A stretch of 64,000 nucleotides of DNA from Saccharothrix sp. GTDB taxonomy: Bacteria > Actinomycetota > Actinomycetes > Mycobacteriales > Pseudonocardiaceae. Shown here piece after piece: positions 53,873-62,344 of the stretch; positions within the stretch are counted from its first letter, which is position 1; each line of letters opens with the position of its first letter. The stretch spans positions 61,503-125,502 of the forward strand of contig NZ_JAPSLK010000018.1 of the NCBI RefSeq assembly GCF_031180885.1. The letters run 5' to 3'. The translations under genes and the position numbers were made by a program. The notes beneath the pieces are model-generated. The model was not told the origin of the DNA. It did not search any database and saw only the letters and a list, made by a program, of their open reading frames with translations.

Positions 53873-54325
53873 GTGGCGATCACGGGTGGGAGCAGGCTCC
53901 CCACGACGCATGACTTCGTCTTCCCGCGTGGTGCGCTGGTGATGGGTGTTGAGCCGGTGCTGAAGTTCCAGTCCGCCGAGGAGCGGGCGAAGGGGATGCC
54001 GGTGCAGCAGGAGACGGACAAGGAGTCCGGGCTGTTGGTGTGGTCGGTGTTGGTGATCGACCAGGCGGCGGAGCGCAAGGCCGACGCGGTGGTGACGGTG
54101 AAGATCGCGGCTCCGCACCAGCCGGTTCCGCCGGAGGCGATTCCGGGGACGGACGTGCGGCCGGTGGTGTTCGAGGGGCTGACGGTGACGCCCTGGATCG
54201 ATGACAAGGCTTGCCGGGGCAGCCACGGGGGTGAGCGGCACCGGTGCCGGGCGAAGCTCGGGTACAGCCTGCGGGCGTCGGCCATGAAGCCAGTCGTCGT
54301 CAAGACTTCGACCAAGGCCGCGTGA
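53873..54325 (+). CDS. AICE conserved hypothetical protein
   Basis: 150 residues. The GTG at 53873 follows GAGGAG by 7 nt and is preferred to a TTG at 53855. No catalytic motif: FVFPRGALVMGVEPVLKFQ, SGLLVWSVLVIDQAAERKAD and GLTVTPWIDDKACRGSHGG are the most distinctive parts; the Cys and His near the end could bind a metal. Proteins of this type begin the core operon of many AICEs, before small genes and the FtsK-like gene, with no known role. Divergent from the XRE regulator. Confidence 0.75.
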   Translation: MAITGGSRLPTTHDFVFPRGALVMGVEPVLKFQSAEERAKGMPVQQETDKESGLLVWSVLVIDQAAERKADAVVTVKIAAPHQPVPPEAIPGTDVRPVVFEGLTVTPWIDDKACRGSHGGERHRCRAKLGYSLRASAMKPVVVKTSTKAA

Positions 54326-54329
54326 CCGC

Positions 54330-54533
54330 GTGGTGGCGGACATGGTGCGGTTGCACGTGACGGCTGACCTGCCGATTCGGCCGGTGCCGCTGAAGTACGC
54401 GGACCGGGTGGAGATCCGCTTCGGCAAGGCATTCCCGGCCGTGTTGGTCATCGACTTGGCGGCGTTGGGGCGGTTGCGGCTCGCGCTGGACCAGGCGGCG
54501 GCTGCGCTGGCTGAAGGTGGTGACCAGGCATGA
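54330..54533 (+). CDS. Small AICE hypothetical protein
   Basis: 67 residues from GTG (or 63 from ATG at 54342), 4 bp after the previous gene and sharing ATGA with the next. Sequence highlights are VRLHVTADLPIRPVPLKYAD and VLVIDLAALGRLRLALDQ. No domain recognised. Its tight packing shows it belongs to the core operon. Confidence 0.65.
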   Translation: MVADMVRLHVTADLPIRPVPLKYADRVEIRFGKAFPAVLVIDLAALGRLRLALDQAAAALAEGGDQA

Positions 54534-54796
54534 GCGTGAACATGGTCGCCACGCCGGGGCACGCGGCGGCGGCTTCCCTCGTCATGGCGAACGGACTGCC
54601 GACGCTGATGATCTACCTGGACCCGGTGAACCTGACGGTGCAGGTTCCGCCGTTCCCTGGCGGTCGGGAAGTTCTGGCCCGGTTCTGTCGGGAGCTGTCG
54701 CGCGAGGCTTGGAAGGTCGCTGAGCGGCTGGAGGCGGCTGGTGGGCGTCACGCGCTGGCGGAGGGGGCGGGTGATGGCGCAGCGGAAGAGGTCTGA
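54530..54796 (+). CDS. Small AICE hypothetical protein
   Basis: 88 residues; the ATG overlaps the stop of the preceding gene. Contains LPTLMIYLDPVNLTVQVPPF and RFCRELSREAWKVAERLEAA. The predicted beta-then-helix layout resembles the C-terminal half of its upstream neighbour. No known function. Confidence 0.65.
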   Translation: MSVNMVATPGHAAAASLVMANGLPTLMIYLDPVNLTVQVPPFPGGREVLARFCRELSREAWKVAERLEAAGGRHALAEGAGDGAAEEV

Positions 54797-55022
54797 CGCC
54801 TGGGAGGCTGCCTTGGCGGCGCGGACGCTCAAGGAAGCGCATGAGGCGTTGGGGAAGGTCATGCCCGCGCCGGATGCCGCGCTGTCGCGTTGGCGGACCT
54901 TCTACCTGCGGTCGGCGGAGGTGTACCGCCAGGTCGCGGAGATCGACCGGGGGCATCACCACGAGGCGTTGTACTGGGCGAAGCGTGAGCGTGAGAAGGG
55001 GGAAGCGCTCAAGGCTGAGTGA
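54774..55022 (+). CDS. Small AICE protein (AMED_5909-like)
   Basis: 82 residues from ATG at 54774, overlapping the previous gene by 23 bp. Helical and charged: AWEAALAARTLKEAHEALGK, then EVYRQVAEIDRGHHHEALYW and a KREREKGEALKAE tail. I associate this pattern with short proteins labelled AMED_5909 family in Pseudonocardiales; that label is from memory. Role unknown. Confidence 0.65.
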   Translation: MAQRKRSDAWEAALAARTLKEAHEALGKVMPAPDAALSRWRTFYLRSAEVYRQVAEIDRGHHHEALYWAKREREKGEALKAE

Positions 55023-55184
55023 CGTCCTCTAGTCCTTTTTAGACAAAGCGCGTGATCTTGCTAGGTCACGTGGCGATGCCGCACGTCTTGTTGCGGCGCA
55101 ATGGTTTCGTGAGGCGCAGGAGCGGACACCGGCTACCAACCTTGCCGCTCCTGCGTTGTCCACACCGACTCGGAGTGAACAGCG

Positions 55185-55337
55185 ATGACGGTAAAGCATG
55201 GGCGCGAGCGTGCACCAGAGTGGGTCACCCGGACGCGCTGTGCGAAGTGCAAGAGGTTCGCGCGGTTGCTGGTGGGGCAGATGGAGTGTGACCGCTGTGT
55301 CGGGGCGCTGGAGCTGGACTTCGGCGGTGCTCGATGA
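55185..55337 (+). CDS. Small zinc-ribbon protein
   Basis: 50 residues from an ATG at 55185 with GGAG 9 nt upstream. Two CxxC pairs (TRCAKCKRF and MECDRCVGA) form a probable zinc ribbon. The stop overlaps the ATG of the FtsK-like gene (ATGA), so it is translated with it. It is missed by longer ORF cut-offs. A DNA- or partner-binding helper of the translocase is plausible but unproven. Confidence 0.65.
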   Translation: MTVKHGRERAPEWVTRTRCAKCKRFARLLVGQMECDRCVGALELDFGGAR

Positions 55338-56803
55338 ACGGTGGGAAGTGGGTTGATCCGGCTCCGTTCGAGGGTGTTCGGCCTCGGGTGCCGTGGTGGA
55401 TGTTGTTGCCGGGCAAGGTGAAGTGGCTCGCGGGCGTGCTGGCGCTGGTGTGGCTGGCCGTGGTGTTGGTCGTGCGCCTGGCGCTGCTTGTCGTCCGATA
55501 TCCGGTGGTGACGTTGGTGCCGGCGTTGGCGGCATGGTGCTGGTTGCGGTTCGGGCTATCGCCGCTGGTATTGGCGGTGTTGTCGCTGGTCTGCGCGTTG
55601 ACGGTTTGGTACGGGCTGGCGCGGGAGTCGTTCCTGCGGCACTGCTGGTACCGGCTGATTACCGAGTGGCGGCGGGCGACCGTGTACGTGCCTCGGTGGC
55701 GGACCGTGGTGCGGCTGGCTGAGCTGACCAAGGACAGCCGGGGCCGTGAGCACCGCCCCATGTTGCGGCGCGTGCGGTCGGAAGGTTGGCGGGACCGGGT
55801 TCGGGTGCGGATGATCCCGGCCCAGTCGCCGGAAGCGTGGGAGCTGCGGCGGGACGGGTTGGCGCACTCGTTCGGGGCTCGGTCGTGTCGGGTGCGGGTG
55901 CTGCGTCCGAGAGTCGTTGAGCTGGACTTCGTGCACCGTGACCCGCTGCTGCGGCCCTTGCCGGTGCCCGTGCTGTCCGAGTCGGCTGAGGTGGACCTGC
56001 GGCGAGTGACGGTCGGGCGGACGGAGAACGGCAAGCCGTGGCGGCTGCGGCTGCTGGGCTCGCAGGTACTTGTGGTCGGTGTGCCCGGTGCGGGTAAGGG
56101 CTCGGTGTTGTGGTCGCTGGTGTGGCAGCTCGCGCCGGCGGTCCGGGCGGGCCTGGTGCGGCTGGTGGGCATCGATCCCAAGGGCGGGATGGAACTGGGC
56201 CAGTGCCCGGACGCCTTCGACCGGGTCGTCTACGACAACGGCCCGGACGCCGTCGCGCTGCTGGAGGAGATCGCTGCTGAGGTCAAGGAGCGGGCTACCC
56301 GGTACCGGGGCATTCGCCGGTTGTGGGCGCGTTCGACCGGTGAGCCGTTCACGGTGCTGGTGGTGGACGAGCTGGCGGACCTGATCGCCTACCAGCCGGA
56401 CAAGCAGCTCCGGGAACGCGCGGCGCGGGCTATCCAGACGATCACCTCACAGGGCCGCGCACCCGGCTATGCCGTCGTGGGGCTGGTCCAGGACCCGCGC
56501 AAGGAGGTCGTGGGCTTCCGGCACCTGTTCACGACGCGGGTGGCGCTGAGGCTGGATGAGCCACAGCAGGTGGACATGGTTCTTGGCGACGGTGTTCGGC
56601 AGCGTGGGGCGGCGGCGCACGAGATCAGCGAGAACACGCCTGGTGTGGCGTGGGTGAAGGTGGACGGGCAGCGGGAGCCGGATCGGGCTCGGGCCTTCCA
56701 CGTCACGGACGCGGACCTGGTCGAGCTGGGTGTGTTCCTCGCCCCGGCCACGGTCCATGACTTCCCGACTCGGCCGGACGGCGCGGGGGAGGCGGCGGCA
56801 TGA
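55334..56803 (+). CDS. FtsK/SpoIIIE-type DNA translocase (TraSA-like)
   Basis: 489 residues. Two N-terminal membrane segments (about residues 30-52 and 54-92) anchor it; the motor domain has Walker A GVPGAGKG at 249-256 and Walker B VLVVDELADL around 341-350, followed by the FtsK-like TSQGRAPGYAVVGLVQDPR. In AICEs this single protein moves double-stranded DNA between hyphal compartments. It overlaps the zinc-ribbon gene upstream and the replication gene downstream (ATGA each), a fully coupled operon. Confidence 0.92.
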   Translation: MNGGKWVDPAPFEGVRPRVPWWMLLPGKVKWLAGVLALVWLAVVLVVRLALLVVRYPVVTLVPALAAWCWLRFGLSPLVLAVLSLVCALTVWYGLARESFLRHCWYRLITEWRRATVYVPRWRTVVRLAELTKDSRGREHRPMLRRVRSEGWRDRVRVRMIPAQSPEAWELRRDGLAHSFGARSCRVRVLRPRVVELDFVHRDPLLRPLPVPVLSESAEVDLRRVTVGRTENGKPWRLRLLGSQVLVVGVPGAGKGSVLWSLVWQLAPAVRAGLVRLVGIDPKGGMELGQCPDAFDRVVYDNGPDAVALLEEIAAEVKERATRYRGIRRLWARSTGEPFTVLVVDELADLIAYQPDKQLRERAARAIQTITSQGRAPGYAVVGLVQDPRKEVVGFRHLFTTRVALRLDEPQQVDMVLGDGVRQRGAAAHEISENTPGVAWVKVDGQREPDRARAFHVTDADLVELGVFLAPATVHDFPTRPDGAGEAAA

Positions 56804-58404
56804 GTGAGTACCTGACTCGTGCGGACCGCATGAAGCAGCCGGCCGCGCTGGACGTGGCTCGGGCCGTGGCTGAGGAGCACGGCGTGTGCGTCCGGCCGCT
56901 GGCCAAGGAGAGGGTTGACCTGGACACCGGGCGGGTGGACATCGTGCCGGTTGCTTGCGGTTCGACGGTGGCCAGTGTGTGCCCGACGTGCGCGGAGAAG
57001 AACCGGCGGCTGCGGATGGCGCAGTGTCGGGAGGGGTGGCACCTCACCGAGGAGCCCGACTTCACACCCCAAGCTCCTAGCGAGGATCAGCGGGCGTTGG
57101 CGGCTTACCGGGCCGACTTGGTCCAGGCGTACCGCCAGGCCGTCGAGGAGGACGACGAAGTTGGGGCGGAGGAGGTTCGGGAGGAGGTTGCCGGGGTTGA
57201 TGCTGAGCTGCGGTTGATGGGAGTCCGCGGGAAGCTTCCGGCGCTGGATGCTCGGCCTCGGCCTGTTCGGAAGCGGTCTACCCGGCGGCGGCAGGATGCG
57301 CCGAACCTGCCTCGGCGGCCGGTGCAGAAGCGCACGGTCGGGCGGGTGTTCGGGGGCAAGTACCAGCCCTCGACCTTCCTGACGCTGACGCTGGACAGCT
57401 ACGGCAAGGTGCGCAGCGATGGCACGCCGGTTGACCCGACGACCTACGACTACCGGCGGGCGGCTCGGGACGCGGTGCACTTCGCCGCGCTGCTGGACCG
57501 GTTCGTGCAGAACCTGCGGCGGTGTGTCGGGTGGGACGTGCAGTACTTCTCCACCGTCGAGCCCCAGCGTCGGCTGGCGCCGCACTGGCACGCGGCTATC
57601 CGAGGGTCCATCTCGCGGGCGGAGCTGGGGGCGGTCGCGGAGGCCACGTACCACCAGGTGTGGTGGCCCAGTCATGACGAGATGAAGTACGGCGGGGACC
57701 GGCTGCCGGTGTGGGATGCGCGGGTCAAGGGGTTCGTGGACCCGGCCACGCGGGAGGCGTTGCCTACCTGGGAGCAGGCGTTGGATCAGGTGGACGCTCC
57801 CGCGCACGTTGCCCGGTTCGGGGTGCAGGTGCACTCCAAGGGCATCCTCGGCGGGACCGAAGAGGCTGGCCGGCACATCGGGTACTTGACCAAGTACCTC
57901 ACCAAGTCGATTGGCGAGTGCTTCGACGCTCAGACGGCCCGGCAGGAGGAGCACGCCGAGAGGCTGTGTGCGGAGCTGGCTGTCACGCCCTGCTCGCCGC
58001 AGTGCGCGGTGTGGCTGCTCTATGGCGTTCAGCCGCGTGGGGCTCGCGTCTCGATGGAGCCTGGGAAGTGCAAGGGGAAGGCGCACAAGCGGTCCACGCT
58101 CGGGGTCGCTGGGCGTCGGGTGTTGGTGTCGCGGAAGTGGTCCGGGAAGTCGCTGGCGGACCACAAGCACGACCGCAAGGAATTCGTTCGGCAACTGCTT
58201 GCCGACGTGGGGATCACCGGCGACGACCAGCCCAAACGGGTCGTCTGGAACAACGTGCAGCCCGGTGACCCGAACGTGCCCCCAAGGCCACACCTGCTGT
58301 TGCGGGCGGTCGCGGAGAGGCGTCGATGGAAGGCCGAATACACGGCGGCGCTGCTCGCCTCGGCCAGTCCTCCCAACCATTCGGCAACTCCGCAAGCTGC
58401 GTAA
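56800..58404 (+). CDS. Replication initiator, RepSA-like
   Basis: 534 residues. An N-terminal cysteine cluster (ACGSTVASVCPTCAEK) suggests zinc binding. The rolling-circle HUH motif H262-W-H264 lies in LAPHWHAAI, and GYLTKYLTKS (Y362, Y366) supplies the probable catalytic tyrosine; TFLTLTLDSYG is motif I. This matches the pSAM2 RepSA family, which initiates replication of the excised circle. ATG overlaps the translocase stop. Confidence 0.9.
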   Translation: MSEYLTRADRMKQPAALDVARAVAEEHGVCVRPLAKERVDLDTGRVDIVPVACGSTVASVCPTCAEKNRRLRMAQCREGWHLTEEPDFTPQAPSEDQRALAAYRADLVQAYRQAVEEDDEVGAEEVREEVAGVDAELRLMGVRGKLPALDARPRPVRKRSTRRRQDAPNLPRRPVQKRTVGRVFGGKYQPSTFLTLTLDSYGKVRSDGTPVDPTTYDYRRAARDAVHFAALLDRFVQNLRRCVGWDVQYFSTVEPQRRLAPHWHAAIRGSISRAELGAVAEATYHQVWWPSHDEMKYGGDRLPVWDARVKGFVDPATREALPTWEQALDQVDAPAHVARFGVQVHSKGILGGTEEAGRHIGYLTKYLTKSIGECFDAQTARQEEHAERLCAELAVTPCSPQCAVWLLYGVQPRGARVSMEPGKCKGKAHKRSTLGVAGRRVLVSRKWSGKSLADHKHDRKEFVRQLLADVGITGDDQPKRVVWNNVQPGDPNVPPRPHLLLRAVAERRRWKAEYTAALLASASPPNHSATPQAA

Positions 58405-58419
58405 ACAGGGGGACAGGGC

Positions 58420-58608
58420 ATGACTGAGCACTTCACTGTGCCGGAGGCGGCGCAGTACATGAACACGACCGTGCGGTTCGTCCGGCGGCTCATCGCTGAG
58501 CGGAGGATCGCGTTCCACCACCTTGGGCGACACGTTCGGCTGAAGCGCGAAGACGTGGACGCGTTCATCGACGCGGGCCGCGTCGAGGCTGTGCGGGGTG
58601 CTGCCTGA
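58420..58608 (+). CDS. xis: Excisionase (Xis), MerR-like helix-turn-helix
   Basis: 62 residues: FTVPEAAQYMNTTVRFVRRL, then IAERRIAFHHLGRHVRLKRE and DVDAFIDAGR, a winged helix of the excisionase/MerR type. It lies 15 bp after the initiator gene and its TGA shares one base with the integrase ATG. Such proteins bend the att arms so that Int can excise the element. Confidence 0.9.
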   Translation: MTEHFTVPEAAQYMNTTVRFVRRLIAERRIAFHHLGRHVRLKREDVDAFIDAGRVEAVRGAA

Positions 58609-59738
58609 TGGCCAACAAGAAGAACCACAGGCAGTTCGGGCACGTCCGCAAGTTGCCGTCCAAGCGGTTCCAGGCGAGCTACCTCGGGCCGGATGGGCAG
58701 CGGCGGAACGCTCCGGAGACCTTCCCGACCAAGGCTGACGCCACCGCTTGGCTGTCCACCGTGGAAGCGGATCTCCTGCGCGGGGAGTGGGTTGACCCGT
58801 TGCTCGGCAAGATTGCGCTCAAGGAGTACGGCGAGCGGTGGATCAAGGAACGGGATCTCGGGGTTCGGACTCGGGAGGAGTACGCGCGGCTGTTCCGGCT
58901 CCACGTCGCGCCGTTCCTCGGGTCGAGGCTCTTGACCGACATCTCGCCGGCGGCCGTACGCACCTGGCGCTCCAACCTCCTCGACAACGGCCGATCGGAG
59001 ACCACGACCGCCAAGGCGTACCGGCTGCTGCGGGCGATCATGAACACCGCCCTGGACGACCACCGCATCAAGCGCAACCCGTGCCGCATCAAGGGCGCGG
59101 ATCAGGAGAAGGCTCCTGAGCGTCCCGTGGCGTCCATCGAGCAGGTGTTCACGCTCTCCGACGCGGTCCCGCCTCGGTTCCGGGTGTTGATTCTCGCGGC
59201 GGCCTTCACGGGTCTGCGGTGGGGTGAGCTGATCGCGCTGCGGCGGTGTGACGTCGACCTCGACGGTCCGACGGTGCGAGTGCCAAGGCGGCTGGCTCAG
59301 CTCACCTCCGGGCAACTCGTGGAAGGGCCGCCGAAGTCTGCGGCCGGCTTCCGGACGGTGGCGCTCCCGGACATCCTCGTGGACGACTTCCGGCGTCACC
59401 TGATGGCGTTCGTCAAGTCTGGACCCGAGGAGCTGATCTTCACCGGCGAGAAGGGCGCGGCGCTCAAGCGGGGCAACTGGCACCGAAGTGTGAAGTGGAT
59501 CAAGACCGTGGGCAAGGTCGGGCTCCCGAAGGGCTTCCACTTCCACGACCTGCGGCACACGGGGAACAACCTCGCCGCTGCGGCCGGGGCCAGCACGCGG
59601 GAGCTGATGCACCGCATGGGGCACGGCAGCATGAGGGCCGCGCTGATCTACCAGCACGCGACCAGCGAGCGTGACCGGGAGATCGCTGGGAAGCTCAGCA
59701 AGCGGGTCAAGGCGGCCAGGAAGCGGAAGCGGTCCTAA
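58608..59738 (+). CDS. int: Tyrosine site-specific integrase
   Basis: 376 residues. N-terminal arm-binding and SAM-like core-binding domains precede the catalytic domain, whose residues are all present: R204 (TGLRWGE), H313-x-x-R316 (HDLRHT), and the nucleophile Y348 (YQHATSERD). A basic tail (KRVKAARKRKRS) ends it. It lies 93 bp from the intact tRNA-Gly, the target whose 43-bp 3' half is duplicated at both element ends. Confidence 0.95.
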   Translation: MANKKNHRQFGHVRKLPSKRFQASYLGPDGQRRNAPETFPTKADATAWLSTVEADLLRGEWVDPLLGKIALKEYGERWIKERDLGVRTREEYARLFRLHVAPFLGSRLLTDISPAAVRTWRSNLLDNGRSETTTAKAYRLLRAIMNTALDDHRIKRNPCRIKGADQEKAPERPVASIEQVFTLSDAVPPRFRVLILAAAFTGLRWGELIALRRCDVDLDGPTVRVPRRLAQLTSGQLVEGPPKSAAGFRTVALPDILVDDFRRHLMAFVKSGPEELIFTGEKGAALKRGNWHRSVKWIKTVGKVGLPKGFHFHDLRHTGNNLAAAAGASTRELMHRMGHGSMRAALIYQHATSERDREIAGKLSKRVKAARKRKRS

Positions 59739-59754
59739 TCGCACGCCAATCGCA
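59738..59754. promoter_or_regulatory. Candidate integrase arm site, right
   Basis: ATCGCACGCCAATCGCA, partner of the site at 50526-50542 with one mismatch. It begins at the last base of the int stop codon, about 75 bp from the right attachment repeat. Confidence 0.55.
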
Positions 59755-59775
59755 CGACGGGTCCTAGAGACACGG

Positions 59776-59809
59776 CAGCGGTGCTACCCCGAGACGGGTG
59801 GCACCGCTG
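59776..59809. terminator. Terminator between int and tRNA-Gly
   Basis: A 14-bp stem with one T-G wobble (59776-59789 with 59796-59809) and a 6-nt loop, between the int stop and the tRNA 3' end on the opposite strand. It can serve both transcripts, and would replace the tRNA terminator lost to the far side of the element. Confidence 0.65.
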
Positions 59810-59829
59810 TTGACCTGCGAGGGAGCAAG

Positions 59830-59872
59830 AGAGCGGGTGACGGGAATCGAACCCGCATGACCAGCTTGGAAG
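59830..59872. repeat. Right attachment repeat within tRNA-Gly
   Basis: Forty-three bases identical to 50397-50439, from 2 nt past the tRNA 3' end to the anticodon loop. Confidence 0.95.
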
Positions 59873-59902
59873 GCTGGGGCTCTACCATTGAGCTACACCC
59901 GC
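59832..59902 (-). tRNA. tRNA-Gly (anticodon TCC)
   Basis: Minus-strand cloverleaf: 7-bp acceptor GCGGGTG/CACCCGC, D arm GCTC/GAGC, anticodon arm CCAGC-CTTCCAA-GCTGG giving TCC, T arm GCGGG-TTCGAAT-CCCGT. The CCA end is not encoded. The 3' half has been supplied by, and is identical to, the integrated element's att sequence, so the gene stays functional. Confidence 0.95.
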
Positions 59903-59963
59903 ATCGCGTCCACGGGGGTGGGCGCGGGATCAGCTTAGCCTGTCGCGATAGGGTGTCGGTGAC

Positions 59964-60037
59964 CGGGGCGTGGCGCAGTTTGGTAGCGCACCCGCTTTGG
60001 GAGCGGGGGGTCGCAGGTTCAAATCCTGTCGCCCCGA
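59964..60037 (+). tRNA. tRNA-Pro (anticodon TGG)
   Basis: Acceptor CGGGGCG/CGCCCCG, D arm GCGC/GCGC, anticodon arm CCCGC-TTTGGGA-GCGGG giving TGG, and T arm GCAGG-TTCAAAT-CCTGT. No encoded CCA. It is divergent from tRNA-Gly, 61 bp away. Confidence 0.95.
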
Positions 60038-60088
60038 CGGTTGCCCTGGCCGGCCCACCGTGGTTGGTCAGGGCTTTTCCACGCCAGT

Positions 60089-60130
60089 GCCGTTCTTGAG
60101 CACACCCGCGCCTGGGCGCTCAAGAACGGC
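60089..60130. terminator. Hairpin between tRNA-Pro and the LysR gene
   Basis: Perfect 13-bp arms GCCGTTCTTGAGC and GCTCAAGAACGGC with a 16-nt loop, 51 nt after tRNA-Pro and 22 nt past the convergent LysR stop. Probably a bidirectional terminator. Confidence 0.65.
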
Positions 60131-60152
60131 CGGTTCCCCAGTGGTCGTGCGG

Positions 60153-61058
60153 TCAGGCGGGGGTGGCCACCTGTTCACTCACCACCTGCGCCGCCGCGGA
60201 CACCAGTGCCGTCACGGACGGGTTGGTGGAGTTGTCCTGCCGCCACGCGAACTGCGTGTACACCCGGAACGGGGGCACCCACGGCAGGCGGCGCAGCCGC
60301 CCGTCCGCCAGTTCGGCCGCCACGGTCACCTCGGGCATCAACGAGATCCCCAGTCCCGAGGCCACCGCGCGCTTCGCGGCGTCGATCGAATCCAGAGCCA
60401 GCACCGGTGAGCGGGACTCCGCGTCCTGCAACCCCAGCGCCTGCTCGAACTGCTCGTAGTAGCTCGCGCCGTTCTCCGCCCGGATGAGCGTGCTGCCGCG
60501 CAGCTCGTCCTCGGTGATCACCGACCGCCTGGTCAGGGCGTGGGTCGGACCCGCGACCATGACGAGCGGCTCCGGGCACAGCACGGTCGTCTCCAGACCC
60601 TCGCGGGACTCGACCGGGCCGATGAAGAACGCGCAGTCCAGCCTCCCCTCGCGGACCGACGCCAGGTTCGTGGCGGTGTTCCGGGAGTGCAGGGAGATCT
60701 GGACGCTCGGGTACCTCCAGCACATGTACTCGATCAGAGGTAACAGCCGGTAGTCGGTCAGACTCTGTGCGCTGCCGATGACGAGCTTGCCGTGCGGCTC
60801 GCCGTTCATCGTGATCGCTTTCCGCGCCTTGTCCGTCAACGTGATGATGTTGCGCGCGAAAGGCAGCAGCTCGACGCCCGCGGAGGTCATCTGTATGCCG
60901 CGCGGGAGTCTGCGGAACAGGGGCACCCCAAGGGTCTCTTCGAGGGCCTTGATCCGCGTGGTGATGGTGGGTTGCGAGCAATTCAGTGTGGCGGCTGCCT
61001 TGGTGAAGCTGCCCGTTTGAACCACAGTTGTGAACGCCAAAAGCTGACGCGTCTCCAT
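60153..61058 (-). CDS. LysR family transcriptional regulator
   Basis: 301 residues. The winged helix-turn-helix (QLLAFTTVVQTGSFTKAAAT, LNCSQPTITTRIKALEETLG) begins at once after the start, and the effector domain follows (KLVIGSAQSLTDYRLLPLIE, SGLGISLMPEVTVAAEL). The ATG at 61058 with GGGGAG 4 nt upstream is preferred to a TTG at 61070. LysR proteins usually control a divergent gene; here none is present upstream for 1.3 kb, so the target is elsewhere or lost. Confidence 0.9.
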   Translation of the reverse strand: METRQLLAFTTVVQTGSFTKAAATLNCSQPTITTRIKALEETLGVPLFRRLPRGIQMTSAGVELLPFARNIITLTDKARKAITMNGEPHGKLVIGSAQSLTDYRLLPLIEYMCWRYPSVQISLHSRNTATNLASVREGRLDCAFFIGPVESREGLETTVLCPEPLVMVAGPTHALTRRSVITEDELRGSTLIRAENGASYYEQFEQALGLQDAESRSPVLALDSIDAAKRAVASGLGISLMPEVTVAAELADGRLRRLPWVPPFRVYTQFAWRQDNSTNPSVTALVSAAAQVVSEQVATPA

Positions 61059-62344
61059 GGAGCTCCCCAACGGTGCGTGAAAGTGAGCCGCGGGTGGGCG
61101 GAGGGACGACCCGACCGCGGGTTTCGGTGCATGGCGGCAGTTGACCCACTACTCGACGATCAACATCGCCGCTCTGCCGTGAGGGGGTGCACCCGATGGA
61201 CTCGTGTGGTCACCAGAACCTGTCGGAAGCCGACGCGATGGTGTGCACAGCCGGCGCCCGGACCACGTCCTGGGTTACTGTTCGGCAGCGGCGGAATGGC
61301 TCTCATCGGGTCATCGGCACCTTGTCTGGTAGGTGGTTAAGAAGCTCGATGACATTGTCTCGCTCGTTCCTCGGTCCCGGTTGCCGGTGGCGTCCGCTGC
61401 TGGCCCCCCAGAACGTCCGGCAACGTGAATTATTTCGTGGTCCAGCGACATGCGGGTCCGGGCGTCACGCTACCTGAAACCCACACTAATGGACTACGGC
61501 GAGTGGAGTCATCTCGACAAGTGAAACTTTTCTGTCGAGCGCTACTCCGAACGGCCTCAATTCACCCCTTGTGGCGAACCCCCTCCCCGTGGTCGTTGCC
61601 GACTGTTAGTCGGCGTTACGGCATCCGTGTTACACCATGGTCTGCCGACTTCGCTGGGTGATGAGGCGTATCGCTCCGTCAACAACGATCACCATCACTC
61701 GAACGGCCTAATACGGAAGACGGGGGCTGGTCCGTTCGTGGGAATGGGTGCGGCCGGACCGGGGCACTCCCGGCCCCGCTCGATGCGGTTCCGCCCGCCG
61801 CGACTTCTCCGCACGGTTGCGGAGAGCGCACGCGGGGGGCAAGATCGACAATGCGCCTCGGGTGCATACCCGCCGCCGGGGGTCGCCGAATGCATTCCGA
61901 GTGTCCGGAAATGGGAAAGCGGGTAACCGTCCCGCAAATCGTATTGAGCTGAACGCCAGAACGGGCTGGTCCGTCCGCCGAGGGGTCGGGGGAGCGGTTG
62001 GAAAAGCGCAGGACGGACAGTCTGGGGATGGACACCGTGCGTGACCGTGAACGGGTGGGAGCCGGGTGGTGAACGGTCACCGCGCAGGACACCGTGCTGT
62101 GCCGAACGCCGCCACCGGCCGCCGCGCCGCCACCGCTACCACCACGCCCCACCGGCGCGCCCCACCACCACCACGCCCCACCGCCGCCGGCCCGCCTCGC
62201 GCGTGTGCGCGCGCGTCGAGCGACGACATCCGGGGTCCGGGGACCCGTGCCCCGGCGCACCGCATAGACTCGGGTCTCCACTCCGGCGCCCCGAGGGCGT
62301 TCCCGGGGTGTTCCGCACGTCCTGCCCGTTACGAGGAGACCACG
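61059..62344. other. Long region without a convincing gene, upstream of tig
   Basis: About 1.3 kb. It is noticeably less G+C-rich from about 61320 to 61720 than the rest of the chromosome. Short frames at 61187-61661 lack ribosome sites and typical third-position G+C. No tRNA or riboswitch recognised. It probably holds the LysR and tig promoters and may be the relic of a gene once regulated by the LysR protein. Confidence 0.5.

Larger units (their letters stand above)
50397..59872. mobile_element. Integrated AICE (pSAM2-like) in tRNA-Gly(TCC)
   Basis: About 9.4 kb bounded by identical 43-bp direct repeats of the tRNA-Gly 3' half. It has the full AICE set in the usual order: regulatory module (HD, Nudix, XRE), small conserved genes, FtsK/TraSA-like septal DNA translocator, RepSA-like rolling-circle initiator, Xis and Int next to the intact tRNA. 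All core motifs appear intact, so excision, replication and mycelial transfer should be possible. The one gene at the far end (50753) is compositionally foreign cargo. The interruption separates the PLDc_N gene from tRNA-Gly and the LysR/tig region. Confidence 0.92.

Noticed and set aside
61187..61661. Short plus-strand frames upstream of tig
   Set aside because: No ribosome sites, atypical codon use, and Cys/Trp/Arg-rich translations unlike real genes.
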